64,000 bases of DNA from Streptomyces griseiscabiei (GTDB lineage: Bacteria > Actinomycetota > Actinomycetes > Streptomycetales > Streptomycetaceae), in assembly GCF_020010925.1 (NCBI RefSeq), contig NZ_JAGJBZ010000001.1, positions 2,958,001 to 3,022,000 on the forward strand, read 5' to 3'. Under the pieces are notes generated by a model. It was not told where the DNA came from. It searched no databases and saw only the letters and a program-made list of their open reading frames with translations. A program made the translations under genes and the position numbers. Positions 7,895 through 15,927 of the stretch are shown here, one piece after another (within the stretch, counting starts at the first letter, position 1; each line of letters begins with the position of its first letter).

Positions 7895-8935
7895 ATGCCT
7901 TCTCCGAGAGCCCGTCGCCGCGCCCGTACGTCGGGGCGCCGTCCGCTCGTCCGCCTCGCGCTCGCCGCCGCCGTCCTGGTGGGCGGCACGGCCGCCGGGA
8001 CGGTGTTCATGAGGGCCCAGGCACAGGACGGCGGGGGTTCCGCCGTATCGTCGTCGGCGTCGTCCGCGTCGTCGGCGCCCTCGCCGGTGGTCACTGAGGA
8101 GGCTGCGGTGGAACCTGTGGCGGTGCCCGAGGCCGACCACGACGGGCTGCTGGCGACGGCGCTCGCGGAGGTGACGGTCGAGGACGGGGCGGCGGTGTCC
8201 GTGGCCGTGCTCGACGTGGCGTCCGGGGACTCGGCGGTGTACGGGGACGCCCGGTTCGACACCGCGAGCATCGTGAAGGCGGACATCCTGGCGGCGTTGC
8301 TGCTCCGGGCGCAGGACGCGGGCCGGCGGCTCACCGCGCAGGAGAGGACGTACGCCTCCGCGATGATCCGCGACAGCGACAACGCCTCCGCGACGGCCCT
8401 GTGGAGGGCCATCGGGCAGGCGGACGGTCTCGACGCGGCGAACGAGCGGTTCGGTCTGACCGGCACCGAGGGCGGCGACGGGCTCTACTGGGGCCTGACC
8501 CAGACCACGGCCGCCGATCAACTCGCCCTGCTCCAGCAGGTGTTCGGGGACGACGACTCCTCCGAGCTGAGCGCTGCCTCACGGGCGTACGTCCAGGAGC
8601 TGATGGGGTCGGTCGCGGAGGGGCAGGACTGGGGTGTCTCGGCGGCGGCGACGGGTGGGGCCGGGGGGTCCGGGTTCGCGCTGAAGAACGGGTGGCTGCC
8701 GCGTACCGCCACCGGGCTGTGGGACATCAACAGCGTCGGCCGGGTCACGGTGGACGGACGCGCGTACCTGGTCGCGGTGGTGTCCGACGGCAGCACGACG
8801 AAGGCGAAGGGGATCACGCTGGTCGAGGCGGCGGCGAGGGCCGCCGTCTCGGTGTTCGAGGACACGGCGGGCACGACGGACGCGGAGGGCGTGGCGGAGG
8901 TGACGGCGGCGGCCGGTGCCGCCACGCGCTCCTAG
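7895..8935 (+). CDS. Secreted or membrane-anchored serine hydrolase of the beta-lactamase/PBP fold
   Basis: 346 residues. A basic N-terminus and hydrophobic helix (about 18-38) form a Tat- or Sec-type signal/anchor, then a Ser/Ala/Pro linker. The hydrolase domain has SIVK (S125-K128, SxxK), SDN (161-163) and KNG (264-266, in place of KTG). I see no clear ExxLN omega-loop motif, so it may not be a true class A beta-lactamase but rather a peptidase or inactive relative acting on the cell wall. It is divergent from the SseB-domain gene and convergent with the mycosin gene. The frequent RR pairs in the N-region leave Tat export possible. Confidence 0.75.
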   Translation: MPSPRARRRARTSGRRPLVRLALAAAVLVGGTAAGTVFMRAQAQDGGGSAVSSSASSASSAPSPVVTEEAAVEPVAVPEADHDGLLATALAEVTVEDGAAVSVAVLDVASGDSAVYGDARFDTASIVKADILAALLLRAQDAGRRLTAQERTYASAMIRDSDNASATALWRAIGQADGLDAANERFGLTGTEGGDGLYWGLTQTTAADQLALLQQVFGDDDSSELSAASRAYVQELMGSVAEGQDWGVSAAATGGAGGSGFALKNGWLPRTATGLWDINSVGRVTVDGRAYLVAVVSDGSTTKAKGITLVEAAARAAVSVFEDTAGTTDAEGVAEVTAAAGAATRS

Positions 8936-8994
8936 GCCATTCCCGGGCCGGTCCTGGGCCGTGTCCGGCACAGAAGGGTCCGGTCCGGGGCGGA

Positions 8995-10209
8995 TCAGAT
9001 GACGTACTCGTCGGGGCGCCCGCGGCCCCGGCCGCGCCAGATGGCCACGGCGGTCACCAGCAGGAACACACCGAGACCGCCCGCGGCGGGGGCGGCCCAG
9101 CCGGCGATGGGGTCCTCCTCCTCGACCGGGTCCGGGCCGGAGCCGAAGTACTTGCCGCCGTACGACGCCGTCTTGAGGTCGTCGGAGGTGAGCCGGCCGC
9201 CCTCCTCGATCGCGGCGGCCGGGTCGACGAAGCCGAAGCCGCGGGAGTCGTCGCGACCGCCGGCCGGGGTCTCGCGGGCGGTCCCCTCCAGGAGGCGCTT
9301 GACCTGGGCGGGGGTCAGATCCGGGTGGGCCGCCTTGATGAGGGCGGCGGCGCCGGACACGAAGGCCGCGGCGGCGCTGGTGCCCCAGCCCTCGTAGTAC
9401 TTGCGGTCCGGGTCGGCGATGACGACGTCCATGCCGGGGGCGCTGACGGTGGCGTACCAGCGGCGGGTGGAGAACGGGGCGCGGTCGCCGTCCTCGTCGA
9501 CGGCGGTCACCGCGATGACGCCCGGGTAGGCCGCCGGGTACGAGATGTGGTCGCCCTTCTCGCCGCCGTTGCCTGCGGAGGCGACGACGATCGAGCCCTT
9601 CGCCAGGGCGTACTGGACGGCGGCGTCCTCGGAGGGTTCCGGGTGGGCCGACTCGGAGTCGTCGCCGAGGGAGAGGTTGATGACGTCGACGTCCTGGTCG
9701 GCGGCCCAGCGGATGCCCTCGGCGAGGGCGTTGCCGCGGGTGCTGCGGGCCTTGGAGCGGGAGGGGTCGCCGTCTTCGAGGATGACGCGGACGGGGAGGA
9801 TCCTCGCCTCGGGGGCGATGCCGAGGACGCCTTCGGAGTTGTTCGCGCCGTGTCCGTGGCCGGCGATGATCCCGGCCATGGCGGTGCCGTGCCGGGCCCA
9901 GGCGCGGTTGCCGCGCGAGGCCCCGAAGCCGACCATGTCCTTCGTCGGCAGGATGTTGCCGGCCAGGTCCGGGTGCTCGTCGTCCACACCCGTGTCCAGG
10001 ACGGCGACGGTGATCCCGGCGCCCTTCGTCGTACGCCACGCCTCCTGTGTGCGCATCGCGTCCAGTGCCCACTGCTGGTCCCGGATGCTGTCGGCGTGCG
10101 CCGCGGTGGAGGGCAGCAGGGCGAGGGAGGCGGCCAGGGGGACGGCGAGGAGGGCGAGGCCCAGGGGGCGGTGGGTGCGCCGGGCGGGCCGGCTTTCCTC
10201 GGCGTTCAT
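8995..10209 (-). CDS. mycP: Mycosin-like subtilase (type VII secretion-associated serine protease)
   Basis: S8-family protease, 404 residues, with signal peptide (LALLAVPLAASLALLPSTAAHA, about 16-39), catalytic D72 (AVLDTGVDDEHPDL), H107 (RHGTAMAGIIAG), oxyanion N214 (SAGNGG) and S278 (GWGTSAAAAFVSG), and a C-terminal membrane helix (about 370-392) followed by a short Arg-rich tail. This is mycosin architecture, placing the protease outside the membrane. Its ATG overlaps the stop of the upstream gene as ATGA, so the two are translationally coupled. No EccB/C/D/E or EsxA/B genes lie nearby, so the symbol reflects family only; the substrate is unknown. Confidence 0.85.
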   Translation of the reverse strand: MNAEESRPARRTHRPLGLALLAVPLAASLALLPSTAAHADSIRDQQWALDAMRTQEAWRTTKGAGITVAVLDTGVDDEHPDLAGNILPTKDMVGFGASRGNRAWARHGTAMAGIIAGHGHGANNSEGVLGIAPEARILPVRVILEDGDPSRSKARSTRGNALAEGIRWAADQDVDVINLSLGDDSESAHPEPSEDAAVQYALAKGSIVVASAGNGGEKGDHISYPAAYPGVIAVTAVDEDGDRAPFSTRRWYATVSAPGMDVVIADPDRKYYEGWGTSAAAAFVSGAAALIKAAHPDLTPAQVKRLLEGTARETPAGGRDDSRGFGFVDPAAAIEEGGRLTSDDLKTASYGGKYFGSGPDPVEEEDPIAGWAAPAAGGLGVFLLVTAVAIWRGRGRGRPDEYVI

Positions 10210-12602
10210 GAAGGCTGCTCCGTGGCGGACGCGGCGGTCCTGCGCAGACCGCGTTCGACGCGGTCGGCGAGGCCCTTCGCCTCGTGACCGAGGCCGGACT
10301 GGGCGGGGGCGGTGGTGGCGCCTGCCCTCATCGCCTCCTCGGCGGGCTGTGGTTCGGTGACGGTACGGCCGTCGGCGAAGCCGGAGACGGCGTAGACGAC
10401 GACGGGTACGTCGGTGAGGACGGAGATCGTCCAGGAGGCCCGCTGGCCGTCGCCGAAGCCGGCGGCGACGGTGTCCTCGGCGGCGTACGGGCGGGGCATC
10501 AGGTCGGTACGGCGGTCGAGGCCGTCCTTGGTGAAGCGGTTCCTGAGCGCGGTCATGGCGGCGGCGTCGGTCTTGGTGAACATCAGGCCGACGGTGGTGA
10601 TGTTGCTCTGGGTGGCGTCGGTGTAGGTGGCGCGCAGCAGCCGCAGACAGCCGGCGGGGGCGAGGGCCTTGCGCAGCAACGGGTCGAAGGCGTCGGCGCA
10701 GCCGCTGTCGGGCGCGACGGCGATACGGGTCCAGGTGCGGTCGGTGCCGCCGGGGCCGGCGCCCTCGCCCCGGACGGTGGGCGGGAACAGGTCGTCGACG
10801 GGTACGTCGTGCCACAGTTGGCCGGCCGCCGCGAAGGTGTCGCGGGAGGTGTCGGTGCCGGAGTCGCCGGTGAGCCAGCTCCCGGCCGCCGCGCCGCCGA
10901 TGAGGCCGACGCCGAGCACCACGCACACGGCGACGGTCGCCGCGCGCGCCTTGGTGGGCCGTGGCCTGCGTCGTCCGGCGTACGGCTCGGGCGGTGTCCA
11001 GGGCGAGGTGTCCGGCTGCGCGAACGTCACGAAGGGCCGCCCGGACGACGCCCCGAGAACACCGTCGAGCGCCTCGGCGGACCGCCGCGACGCCCACGTC
11101 GGCGGCTGCCAGCCCCCGGGCCTCTCAGGCGTGAGCGGCCGTGGCCGAGGCGTCCCTTCGGGCCCCGTCTCCTCGGACAGCGGACGACGAGGAGGCGCGG
11201 CCGGGGGCGGGGGCGGGTCTGCCGGGCGGGGCGAGTGCCCGCTGACGGAAGTACCGGACGAACGGGACCGGCGGCTGTCGGCGGCCGGCTCCGGGGACCG
11301 TCCTGTTCCACCGCCACCGGCTGTCCCGGCGGGCCGGGAGGAGCGCTCGCCCAGGGGCGGGGCCGATTCGGCGGACCGCGCCCCCGAGGACGGCGCGGCC
11401 CCCGCACGCCGCCCGGCGTCCCGCGCGGAGGGCGGGGCATCGGGGAAGCGGGCCGAGGCCGGGGGCGGCGTGTCGGCGGGGCGACGAGCGCCCGGCGCAC
11501 CACCGGGGAAGCGCGGCGAACCCGCGGGCGGCGTGCCATCCGAACGACCGGCACCCGGCGCACCACCAGGGAAACGCGGCGAACCCGCGGGGGGCGTGCC
11601 GTCCGAACGACCAGCACCCGGCGCACCACCGGGGAAGCGTGGCGAACCCGCGGGCGGAGTGTCATCCGAACGACCGGCACCCGGCGCACCACCCGGGAAA
11701 CGCGGCGAACCCCCGGGCGGAGTGTCATCCCGGCGACCGGCAGGCGACGGACCGGCCGGGCGCCGCACACTCGGCGCACCGCCCGAAACACGCGGCGAAC
11801 CCCCGGGCGGCGTGCCATCCGAACGACCGGCGCTCGGCGCACCGCCCGGGAAACGCGGCGAACCCGCGGGCGGAGTGTCGTCCGGGCGGCGGGCGGGCGG
11901 GGTGTCGTCCGGGCGGTGGGGGTTCGGGCGGCCGTCCGGGAAGCGGGTCGCGGTCGGCGGGGGTGTCTTCAGCAGACGGGTCCAGGCCGCGGGTGGGGCG
12001 TCCGGGAAGCGGGCGGAGGCGGCCGGCGGAGGCGGAGTGGCCGTGGTGCCGCCGCTCTGGCTCGTGGTGCGCCGGAAGTCGGAGAAGCGCGGGTGTTCGG
12101 CGCGACGCAGGGTGGTGCCGGCGTCCGCGGCGGAGGCGCGCTCGGGGCCCGCGCTGCCCGAACTCCGGTTGTTCTCCGGGGTGTTCGGCAGATCCGCCGT
12201 GCCCGGGTGCCGTACGTCCTGGGGCGCGCCCGGCGCCGAGGACGGGCGGGGCGGTGTGCCGGCCCGGGCCGGCACACCCGCCGTCGGGGGCCGCTGCGGA
12301 CGGCGCGGCACGGTCGGACCCGTCCCTGCCCGGGGCGCGCGATCCGGGCGGGGCGGCAGCGCCGTGGGCTCCTCCGTCGGCCCGGAACCGAACGAGCCAG
12401 GGGGCACGGGCGCACCCGGGGCGGACGGGCCCGGCGCCGCGCTCCCGGCGGAGACGCCCGGGGTCGCGGACCCTGATCCCGACCCCGGCGCCGTGGCGTC
12501 CGGTGTCGCGGGCGACGGGTCCTCGTGGGTCGGCGGTATGGACGGGCGGGGCGGGGCCGGTGGGCGTGGGGGGTGGGAGGCGCGGCGCGCTTCCGTGCTC
12601 AT
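10206..12602 (-). CDS. Proline-rich, repeat-bearing single-pass membrane protein coupled to mycosin
   Basis: 798 residues. The N-terminal 540 or so are a Pro/Gly/Arg-rich cytoplasmic region with about six tandem 21-residue units of the form GSPRFPGGAPGAGRSDGTPP (roughly 242-378). A single membrane helix follows (about 551-573, AVCVVLGVGLIGGAAAG), then an extracellular domain of about 220 residues with two cysteines (SGCADAF and GCLRLLRATY) that could pair. MSTEARRASH at 12602 after GGGGG is chosen; an open frame runs 27 codons further. The 4-base overlap with the mycosin gene suggests a functional pair. Function unknown. Confidence 0.75.
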   Translation of the reverse strand: MSTEARRASHPPRPPAPPRPSIPPTHEDPSPATPDATAPGSGSGSATPGVSAGSAAPGPSAPGAPVPPGSFGSGPTEEPTALPPRPDRAPRAGTGPTVPRRPQRPPTAGVPARAGTPPRPSSAPGAPQDVRHPGTADLPNTPENNRSSGSAGPERASAADAGTTLRRAEHPRFSDFRRTTSQSGGTTATPPPPAASARFPDAPPAAWTRLLKTPPPTATRFPDGRPNPHRPDDTPPARRPDDTPPAGSPRFPGGAPSAGRSDGTPPGGSPRVSGGAPSVRRPAGPSPAGRRDDTPPGGSPRFPGGAPGAGRSDDTPPAGSPRFPGGAPGAGRSDGTPPAGSPRFPGGAPGAGRSDGTPPAGSPRFPGGAPGARRPADTPPPASARFPDAPPSARDAGRRAGAAPSSGARSAESAPPLGERSSRPAGTAGGGGTGRSPEPAADSRRSRSSGTSVSGHSPRPADPPPPPAAPPRRPLSEETGPEGTPRPRPLTPERPGGWQPPTWASRRSAEALDGVLGASSGRPFVTFAQPDTSPWTPPEPYAGRRRPRPTKARAATVAVCVVLGVGLIGGAAAGSWLTGDSGTDTSRDTFAAAGQLWHDVPVDDLFPPTVRGEGAGPGGTDRTWTRIAVAPDSGCADAFDPLLRKALAPAGCLRLLRATYTDATQSNITTVGLMFTKTDAAAMTALRNRFTKDGLDRRTDLMPRPYAAEDTVAAGFGDGQRASWTISVLTDVPVVVYAVSGFADGRTVTEPQPAEEAMRAGATTAPAQSGLGHEAKGLADRVERGLRRTAASATEQPS
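11466..11876 (-). repeat. In-frame 63-bp tandem repeats
   Basis: About six direct copies of a 63-bp unit inside the membrane-protein gene, encoding 21-residue Pro/Gly/Arg units. The central three copies are nearly identical, and one is expanded to 30 residues, signs of recent expansion by slippage or unequal recombination. Confidence 0.85.
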
Positions 12603-12717
12603 GCACCCCCCGTTTCCTCGTCCCGTGCCGACCCGGAGGTCGTCCGGGCGTCCGACCGCCCGTGGGGAGCGGTCGTCACGCATGACCGGGAGTCACCCCG
12701 CTGACGGTCCGCCGACA

Positions 12718-12740
12718 CCACGGGCAAGCCATACCCGTGG
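12718..12740. promoter_or_regulatory. Inverted repeat in a divergent promoter region
   Basis: CCACGGG (12718-12724) and CCCGTGG (12734-12740) flank a 9-base centre, between the membrane-protein gene and the aldolase-type gene (12603-12890). It could be an operator for either; nothing in the neighbourhood names the regulator. Confidence 0.35.
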
Positions 12741-12890
12741 CAGCGGATCGGCATCCCCGTCGAGGTCGTCCCTGCGTCCGCGTCACTCTACGGGTTGGCC
12801 CCGGTCGAACGGGAACCAGTCGACGGGACCGTGGCTTTAGCCCGGAACGTCCCCCTACCCTGCGGTAATCATGTCTGGCAGGCTTCGTGC

Positions 12891-14093
12891 ATGACTGCGC
12901 GCGCCGCCGACCGGGCCCGGTACGACCGGGCCACAGCTCATCTCGACGCTCCTCTGGCGATCGTCGACCTCGACGCCTTCGACGCGAACGCCGACGACCT
13001 CCTGCGCAGGGCCGGCGGCAAGCCGATCCGCGTCGCGAGCAAGTCCGTTCGCTGCCGGGCGCTGCTGGAGCGGGTCCTGGCCCGTGAGGGCTTCCAGGGC
13101 ATCATGTCGTTCACCCTCGACGAGTCCCTGTGGCTGGCCCGTTCCGGGTTCGACGACATCCTCCTCGCCTACCCGTCGGCCGACCACGAGGCGTTCGCCG
13201 AACTGGCGGGCGACCCCAAGCTCGCCGCCGCGGTGACCGTGATGGTCGACGACCCCGCCCAGCTGCAGCTGATCGACAACTCCCGGCGGGGCGGCACCGA
13301 AGTCGTCCGGGTCTGCCTGGAGTTGGACACCTCGCTTAAGCTGCTCGGCGGACGGGTGCGCGTCGGCGCGCTCCGCTCCCCGCTGCACTCCCCCGCGCAG
13401 GTCGCCGACATGGCCCGCGCGGTCGCCGAGCGCCCCGGGTTCAAGCTGGTCGGGATCATGGCGTACGAGGGTCATGTCGCCGGGGTCGGCGACTCGGTGG
13501 CGGGGCGGCCGCTCCGTTCGCGGGCGATCCGGTTGATGCAGGCCACCGCGAAGAAGGAGCTGGCGGCGCGGCGGGCCGAGGTCGTGCGCGCGGTCCGGCG
13601 GGTGGCGCCGGACCTGGAGTTCGTCAACGGCGGCGGCACGGGGAGCGTGCAGCACACGGCGGCGGAGGACGCGGTCACCGAGATCGGCGCCGGGTCGGGC
13701 CTGTACGTGCCGCGGCTCTTCGACAACTACACCTCGTTCAGCGGGCGTCCGGCCGCGCTGTTCGCGATGCCCGTCGTACGGCGCCCCGGGGTCGGGGTCG
13801 TCACCGTGCTGGGCGGCGGCTATCCGGCCTCCGGCGCGCCGGGTCCGGACCGGCTGCCGGTGCCGTATCTGCCCGAGGGGCTGAAGTACGACCCGCAGGA
13901 GGGGCCGGGCGAGGTGCAGACCCCGCTGCTGGGCGCGCCCGCGGACGATCTGCTGCTCGGCGACAAGGTGTGGTTCCGGCACGCCAAGGCGGGCGAGCTG
14001 TGCGAGCGGTTCGACGTACTGCACCTGGTCGAGGGCGAAGAGGTGACGTCGACCGTGCCGACGTACCGCGGCGAGGGGCACACCTTCCTGTAG
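12891..14093 (+). CDS. PLP-dependent amino acid aldolase/deaminase of the alanine racemase N-terminal fold
   Basis: 400 residues with an N-terminal TIM barrel of the fold-type III PLP family. IRVASKSVRC (about residues 43-52) supplies the PLP lysine, GIMAYEGHVAGVGD and EFVNGGGTGS are the glycine-rich phosphate-binding parts, and a C-terminal domain (DSD1-like beta domain) follows with metal-ligand-like residues FRHAKAGELCERFD. Relatives are annotated as D-threonine aldolase or amino acid deaminase/aldolase; I cannot choose the substrate. The frame is open upstream, but MTARAADRARYDRATAHLDAPLAIVDLD at 12891 matches the family. It stands alone between two minus-strand genes. Confidence 0.75.
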   Translation: MTARAADRARYDRATAHLDAPLAIVDLDAFDANADDLLRRAGGKPIRVASKSVRCRALLERVLAREGFQGIMSFTLDESLWLARSGFDDILLAYPSADHEAFAELAGDPKLAAAVTVMVDDPAQLQLIDNSRRGGTEVVRVCLELDTSLKLLGGRVRVGALRSPLHSPAQVADMARAVAERPGFKLVGIMAYEGHVAGVGDSVAGRPLRSRAIRLMQATAKKELAARRAEVVRAVRRVAPDLEFVNGGGTGSVQHTAAEDAVTEIGAGSGLYVPRLFDNYTSFSGRPAALFAMPVVRRPGVGVVTVLGGGYPASGAPGPDRLPVPYLPEGLKYDPQEGPGEVQTPLLGAPADDLLLGDKVWFRHAKAGELCERFDVLHLVEGEEVTSTVPTYRGEGHTFL

Positions 14094-14143
14094 CCGGGGA
14101 GCCGGGCAGAGCCGCGAGCGGGCGGCGGTGCCCGGGAACCGGC

Positions 14144-15088
14144 TCAGGACGGGCCGAGGCTGCTGCCCACCCCGCCGGTGTCGTCGTCCGCGTCGCCGCC
14201 CGTGTCCGCGTCGCCCGCCGGGCGGATGCCCCGGACGATCTCGTCGATGTCGTGGAGCGGCGGACCCTCGTCGCCCGCGTCGAGGGCGAAGCGGACCAGG
14301 ACGGGGGCCTCGGAGCCGCTGGTGGAGGGGAAGACGAGGGACTGGACCCAGCCGCCGGCCCCGGCTCCGGTCGTCACCCGCCAGCGCACGTAGTAGCCGG
14401 CGCGGCCCGCGACGGCGACCGAACCGGAACCGGCGGCCTCGTGGCCGGTGATGCCGTCGTACGGCTGCTTGTCCAGGACGTCGCGGTCGAAGGCGTCGTT
14501 CGCGGCGTCCTCGATGTCGTTCTCGGCGAGGACCTTCGGGGAGGTCTCGTCGCTGCCGGTGACGGTCCGGGAGACGACGACGCCGCCCCGGCACACACTG
14601 CCCTCGCCGGGGCAGTCGAAGGTGCCGTCGGTGACGAGGACGGCGTCCTCCTCGCCGGAGCCGTCGCCGCTCTCCCAGCCGTCGGGGACCGGGAACGTGA
14701 TGCCGTTGAGGTCGTCCGTGACACGGGTCGGGTCGCCGGTGGGGGACGCGGTGGCGGGCTTCGTCGGGGACGGGCCGGCGTCGCCCCCGGCGGCCGGGGA
14801 GCTCGCGGCCGTGGTGGTCTCCCGGCCACCGTCCCCGTCGCCGTCCCCGCCGAGCAGCAGGACACCGCCGGTGACCGCCCCGGCGGCCAGGACGGCCCCG
14901 GCGGCGGCCAGCGCGACGGCCTTGGTGCGTCCGGGGCCCCGGCGCGGGGGCGCCTGCGAGGGGCCCACCGGTGGCACCGGCTGCTCCGGCTGGCGCCGGT
15001 GGTCGGTCCACGCGGTCCCGTCCCACCAGCGTTCGGTGAGCGGGTAGGACGGGTCGCGGTACCAGCCGGGCGGCGGCGAACTGCTCAT
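14144..15088 (-). CDS. DUF2510 single-pass membrane protein
   Basis: 314 residues. The N-terminus is a DUF2510 module (PPPGWYRDPSYPLTERWWDGTAWTDH), then a Pro-rich linker, a membrane helix (about 56-80, VALAAAGAVLAAGAVTGGVLLLGG), an acidic/Gly-Ser linker and an extracellular domain (about 125-300) with a cysteine pair (TFDCPGEGSVCRGG). DUF2510 is a short tryptophan-rich motif common in actinobacterial membrane proteins; no enzymatic motif is visible. Ends in an acidic DADTGGDADDDTGG stretch. It faces the aldolase-type gene convergently. Confidence 0.75.
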   Translation of the reverse strand: MSSSPPPGWYRDPSYPLTERWWDGTAWTDHRRQPEQPVPPVGPSQAPPRRGPGRTKAVALAAAGAVLAAGAVTGGVLLLGGDGDGDGGRETTTAASSPAAGGDAGPSPTKPATASPTGDPTRVTDDLNGITFPVPDGWESGDGSGEEDAVLVTDGTFDCPGEGSVCRGGVVVSRTVTGSDETSPKVLAENDIEDAANDAFDRDVLDKQPYDGITGHEAAGSGSVAVAGRAGYYVRWRVTTGAGAGGWVQSLVFPSTSGSEAPVLVRFALDAGDEGPPLHDIDEIVRGIRPAGDADTGGDADDDTGGVGSSLGPS

Positions 15089-15144
15089 CCCGGCACTTTA
15101 ATCACACCGGCGAGATCGGTGTTCCGGTCGCCGGCGCGTGCCGC

Positions 15145-15927
15145 CTACAGCGGGGTGACGTACGCGCCCGAGATACCGCCGTCGACCAGGAAGTCGGTGG
15201 CGTTGACGAACGACGAGTCGTCGCTCGCCAGGAACGCGACGGCCGCCGCGATCTCGGTGGCCTCGGCGAACCGCCCCACCGGGATGTGCACGAGCCGGCG
15301 CGCGGCCCGCTCCGGGTCCTTGGCGAACAGCTCCTGGAGCAGGGGGGTGTTGACCGGCCCCGGGCAGAGCGCGTTGACACGGATGCCCTCCCGGGCGAAC
15401 TGCACGCCCAGCTCCCGGGACATCGCCAGCACACCGCCCTTGGAGGCCGTGTACGAGATCTGGGAGGTCGCCGCGCCCATCCGGGCCACGAAGGACGCGG
15501 TGTTGATGATCGAGCCCTTGCCCTGCCGCCGCATGTAGGGGATCGCGGCCTTGCAGCACAGGTACACGGAGGTGAGGTTGACCTCCTGGACCCGCTTCCA
15601 GGCCTCCAGGCCGGTTTCCAGGATGGAGTCGTCGTCGGGCGGCGAGATGCCCGCGTTGTTGAAGGCGATGTCGACGCTGCCGTAGGTGTCGAACGCGGTC
15701 TTGAACAGCGCCTCGACCTGCTCGGCGTCGGTGACGTCGACCTTCACGAAGAGCCCGCCGACCTCCTCGGCGGCCGCCTTGCCGCGCGCCTCGTCGAGGT
15801 CGCCGCAGACGACGTGCGCGCCCTCGGCGGCGAGCCGGCGCGCGGTGGCGAGGCCGATGCCGCTGCCGGCGCCGGTGATGACAGCGGTACGGCCGACGAG
15901 ACGGCGGCAAACACTCTGTTCGGTCAC
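15145..15927 (-). CDS. SDR-family NAD(P)-dependent dehydrogenase
   Basis: 260 residues, classical short-chain dehydrogenase: TGAGSGIG (18-25), D43 after the second strand favouring NAD, NNAG (90-93) and the S145-Y159-K163 triad. It begins with GTG overlapping the stop of the aldehyde dehydrogenase (GTGA), so it is translated from the same message as the glnA4-type gene. In the ethanolamine scheme it could oxidise the alcohol of gamma-glutamylethanolamide to the aldehyde; this is inference from context. Many relatives are annotated as 3-oxoacyl-ACP reductase, but no fatty-acid genes lie near. Confidence 0.85.
   Translation of the reverse strand: MTEQSVCRRLVGRTAVITGAGSGIGLATARRLAAEGAHVVCGDLDEARGKAAAEEVGGLFVKVDVTDAEQVEALFKTAFDTYGSVDIAFNNAGISPPDDDSILETGLEAWKRVQEVNLTSVYLCCKAAIPYMRRQGKGSIINTASFVARMGAATSQISYTASKGGVLAMSRELGVQFAREGIRVNALCPGPVNTPLLQELFAKDPERAARRLVHIPVGRFAEATEIAAAVAFLASDDSSFVNATDFLVDGGISGAYVTPL

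Noticed and set aside
10284..12476. A 730-codon plus-strand frame opposite the Pro-rich membrane protein
   Set aside because: Mirrors the tandem repeats in the antisense direction; the minus-strand frame has signal, membrane helix, overlap and start context.
12855..15026. A 723-codon minus-strand frame opposite the aldolase-type gene
   Set aside because: Low-complexity Arg/Gly/Pro translation, antisense to a well-supported gene and out of frame with the DUF2510 gene.
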